A DNA stretch of 8,072 nucleotides from Jatrophihabitans sp. (GTDB taxonomy: Bacteria > Actinomycetota > Actinomycetes > Mycobacteriales > Jatrophihabitantaceae): the NCBI GenBank assembly GCA_025966255.1, contig JAOPVG010000169.1, forward strand, positions 1 to 8,072, read 5' to 3'. Within the stretch, counting starts at the first letter, position 1, and each line of letters starts with the position of its first letter. A model generated the notes under the pieces. That model saw nothing but the letters and a program-made list of their open reading frames with translations, ran no database searches and was not told where the DNA came from. Positions 6,172 to 8,072 of this stretch are shown here, piece by piece. The translations under genes and the position numbers were made by a program.

Positions 6172-7421
6172 GAAAACATCTCCTTCACCTTGGTAACGCC
6201 GCGGACCAGCGCGTCGATTTCCTCGGTCGTGGTGTAGATGCCGAACGACGCTCGCGTCGTGGCCGAGATGCCGTAGCGCACGCACACGGGGCGGGCGCAG
6301 TGATGCCCGGCGCGCACGGCGATGCCCTGCTCGTCCAGCAGCTGCGCGATGTCGTGCGGGTGGATGCCGGCGAGCGTGAACGCGACCGTGGCGCCGCGAT
6401 CGACGGGTACGTCCGGCCCGATGATCGTCAGTCCGTCGATGGTCGCGAGCTGCTCGAGCGCGTAGGTGACGAGTTCGTGCTCGCGCGCGGCGACGTTCTC
6501 CATGCCGAGCGCGGACAGGTAGTCGATGGCCGCACCGAGCCCGACCGCCTCGGCGATCATCGGGGTGCCGGCCTCGAACCGATGCGGCGGCGCGGCAAAG
6601 GTGGTGCCGGTCATGTCGACGGTCTCGATCATCTCTCCCCCGCCGAGGAACGGCGGCATGGCGGCAAGCAGGTCGTAGCGGCCCCACAGCACGCCGACCC
6701 CGGTGGGGCCGTACATCTTGTGGCCGGTGAAGGCGACGAAGTCGACGTCGAGCGCCTGCACGTCCAGCGGCAGGTGCGGCGCCGACTGCGATGCGTCCAG
6801 GACGGTCAGGGCGCCGACCGCCTTCGCCCGCGCAACGATGCGCGACACCGGGTTGATCGTGCCCAGGGCATTCGACTGGTGCACGAACGCGACGATCTTG
6901 GTGCGCTCGGTGATGATCTCGTCGATCGAGGAATCGACCAGGCGGCCGTCGTCGTCGATGGGCAGCCAGCGGAACGTCGCGCCGGTGCGCTGCGCGAGCA
7001 GCTGCCACGGCACGATGTTGCTGTGGTGCTCCATCTCGGTGACCACGATCTCGTCGCCGGGGCCGATGCGGAATTGATCAGCACCCGGGAACGTGGTGGC
7101 GTTCGAGATCGAATAGGCAATGAGGTTCAGCGCCTCGGACGAGTTCTTCGTGAACACGACTTCGTCGCGATTCGCCGCGTTGATGAACGCCGCGACCTTG
7201 TCACGCGCGTCCTCGAACGCGTTCGTGGCCTCCGAGCCGAGCGTGTGCACGGCCCGGGCGACGTTCGCGTTGTGCATCGCGTAGAAGTCGGTCAGGGTGT
7301 CCAGCACGACTTGGGGCTTCTGGGACGTGTTGGCGCTGTCGAGGTACACGAGCGGCACTCCGTGCACCTCGCGCGACAGGATCGGGAAGTCCTTACGGAC
7401 CGCCTCAACGTCCAACGTCAC
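6168..7421 (-). CDS. sufS: SufS, PLP-dependent cysteine desulfurase
   Basis: This 417-residue group II cysteine desulfurase removes sulfur from L-cysteine to give alanine and an enzyme persulfide. The PLP-binding lysine is Lys235 in TGHKMYGPTGVG. Asp209 and Gln212 in LDASQSAPH hold the cofactor, and His132 or His133 in EMEHHSNIVPW stacks on the PLP ring. The persulfide-forming Cys375 lies in RAGHHCARPVC, the short-loop arrangement of SufS rather than IscS. Length and motif order are complete. The start is GTG at 7421-7419, with AAAGGA 6 nt upstream (7428-7433). It follows sufC after about 100 nt containing a repeat array and overlaps sufU by 4 nt. SufU is its expected sulfur acceptor. Confidence 0.97.
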   Translation of the reverse strand: MTLDVEAVRKDFPILSREVHGVPLVYLDSANTSQKPQVVLDTLTDFYAMHNANVARAVHTLGSEATNAFEDARDKVAAFINAANRDEVVFTKNSSEALNLIAYSISNATTFPGADQFRIGPGDEIVVTEMEHHSNIVPWQLLAQRTGATFRWLPIDDDGRLVDSSIDEIITERTKIVAFVHQSNALGTINPVSRIVARAKAVGALTVLDASQSAPHLPLDVQALDVDFVAFTGHKMYGPTGVGVLWGRYDLLAAMPPFLGGGEMIETVDMTGTTFAAPPHRFEAGTPMIAEAVGLGAAIDYLSALGMENVAAREHELVTYALEQLATIDGLTIIGPDVPVDRGATVAFTLAGIHPHDIAQLLDEQGIAVRAGHHCARPVCVRYGISATTRASFGIYTTTEEIDALVRGVTKVKEMFS

Positions 7422-7436
7422 AACTCGTCCTTTCTC

Positions 7437-7526
7437 GTTGAGTGACGACTTTTCATGATCAGAGACGTTCTGTGGGCCGTCTCTGATCTTCGCGATCCGT
7501 CACTCAACCGAAGCATCCGTCACTCA
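7437..7526. repeat. Symmetric five-copy 9-bp repeat array in the sufC-sufS gap
   Basis: The word TGAGTGACG, or its variant TCAGAGACG, occurs five times at exact 20-bp steps. On the plus strand copies start at 7439 and 7459; on the minus strand they start at 7526, 7506 and 7486. The inner four are arranged with perfect two-fold symmetry about 7472.5. This makes two nested perfect 11-bp inverted repeats: GATCAGAGACG/CGTCTCTGATC (7457-7467 and 7478-7488) and GTTGAGTGACG/CGTCACTCAAC (7437-7447 and 7498-7508), separated by 9 nt on each side. The two outermost minus copies form a 12-bp direct repeat, ATCCGTCACTCA (7495-7506 and 7515-7526), and the last overlaps the sufC stop codon. The outer arm ends a few nt before the sufS ribosome-binding site. 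Candidate roles are a multi-site operator, an mRNA hairpin controlling sufS, or a dispersed intergenic palindrome. Confidence 0.9.
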
Positions 7527-8072
7527 CGCACTCGCCGTCTCGTTCACCCCGAAGCGGGCGTAGCCCTCGGCCTCGAGGCGGTCAGCGAGTTCCTTGCCAC
7601 CCGATTCGGCGATCCGTCCGTCGAAGAAGACGTGCACGAAGTCCGGCTCGATGTAGCGCAGGATGCGTGTGTAGTGGGTGATGAGCAGGGTGCCGATGCC
7701 GGTCTCCCGGACGCGGTTCACGCCCTCGCTGACGACCCGCAGCGCATCGACGTCGAGGCCGGAGTCGGTCTCGTCGAGGATCGCGATCTTGGGCTTGAGC
7801 AGCTCGAGCTGCAGGATCTCGTGGCGCTTCTTCTCACCACCCGAGAAGCCTTCGTTGAGGTTGCGGTCGGCGAAGGACTTGTCCATCTCGAGGGCGGTCA
7901 TCGCCGAGCTGACTTCCTTGACCCAGGTACGCAGCTTCGGCGCCTCACCGCGCGTGGCCGTGGCCGCAGTGCGCAGGAAGTTCGACACCGACACACCTGG
8001 CACCTCGACGGGGGACTGCATCGCCAGGAACAGGCCGGCCCGGGCCCGCTCGTCGACCTTCTTGGCCAGCAC
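7524..8072 (-). CDS. sufC: SufC, ATPase of the SufBCD scaffold, partial (N-terminus beyond the window)
   Basis: This is the C-terminal 182 or so residues of SufC, the cytosolic ABC-type ATPase that drives conformational change in the SufB-SufD scaffold during cluster assembly. Numbering from the first visible codon, the Q-loop segment LFLAMQSPVEVPGV is at 14-27, signature GFSGGEKKRHEILQ at 75-88, Walker B AILDETDSGLD at 97-107 and the switch histidine His133 in LLITHYTRIL. The SGGEKKR signature and DETDSGLD are specific to SufC among ABC ATPases. The family length of about 250 means roughly 70 residues with Walker A are missing; the first codon in the window, GTG, is an internal Val. The stop codon lies inside the repeat array that precedes sufS. 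Confidence 0.96.
   Translation of the reverse strand: MLAKKVDERARAGLFLAMQSPVEVPGVSVSNFLRTAATATRGEAPKLRTWVKEVSSAMTALEMDKSFADRNLNEGFSGGEKKRHEILQLELLKPKIAILDETDSGLDVDALRVVSEGVNRVRETGIGTLLITHYTRILRYIEPDFVHVFFDGRIAESGGKELADRLEAEGYARFGVNETASA

Noticed and set aside
6300..7445. 381-codon plus-strand open frame opposite sufS
   Set aside because: High GC content leaves antisense frames open; the protein is Arg/Val/Asp-rich with no recognisable domain, while sufS is complete on the other strand.
7437..7526. Reading the sufC-sufS repeat array as a CRISPR
   Set aside because: The units are only 9-12 bp, in both orientations with dyad symmetry, and there are no spacer-length unique segments or cas genes.

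Overview
The window is very GC-rich, with tightly packed genes and overlapping start/stop codons. Together with the gene content this points to a high-GC actinobacterium (Actinomycetota); I cannot name the genus. From memory, the gene set matches the Mycobacterium tuberculosis Rv1463-Rv1473A neighbourhood (sufC, sufS, sufU, sufT-like, fadE15, echA12, an ABC-F ATPase and a 63-residue HTH protein), though order and strands differ.

Region 1 (8072 down to 3809, minus strand) is the distal half of an SUF iron-sulfur cluster assembly operon. It reads sufC (5' end beyond the window), sufS, sufU and a SufT-like DUF59 protein, followed without a real gap by an acyl-CoA dehydrogenase and a small DUF3817 membrane protein. 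Three junctions are 4-nt ATGA overlaps and one is a 7-nt gap, so translational coupling is likely. The exception is the sufC-sufS gap of about 100 nt. It holds a symmetric array of five copies of a 9-bp word spaced 20 bp apart, the most unusual non-coding structure here.

Region 2 (2794-3759, plus strand) is a YpfJ-type membrane-anchored zinc metallopeptidase. It is convergent with the suf-linked unit and divergent from the ABC-F gene.

Region 3 (2598 down to 1, minus strand) is an ABC-F ATPase, a short HTH protein with a basic tail, and a crotonase-family enzyme running off the window. The crotonase has no ordinary start codon, carries a perfect 14-bp hairpin in its first codons, and lacks one of the two hydratase glutamates.

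Functionally, SufS takes sulfur from cysteine and passes it to SufU. SufC powers the SufBCD scaffold outside the window, and SufT probably helps maturation. The acyl-CoA dehydrogenase and crotonase suggest acyl-CoA metabolism beside the suf genes, but no pathway is proven. I see no prophage, CRISPR array, insertion sequence, tRNA or rRNA. This is mostly a conserved housekeeping locus; the novelty lies in small non-coding structures and individual residue changes.
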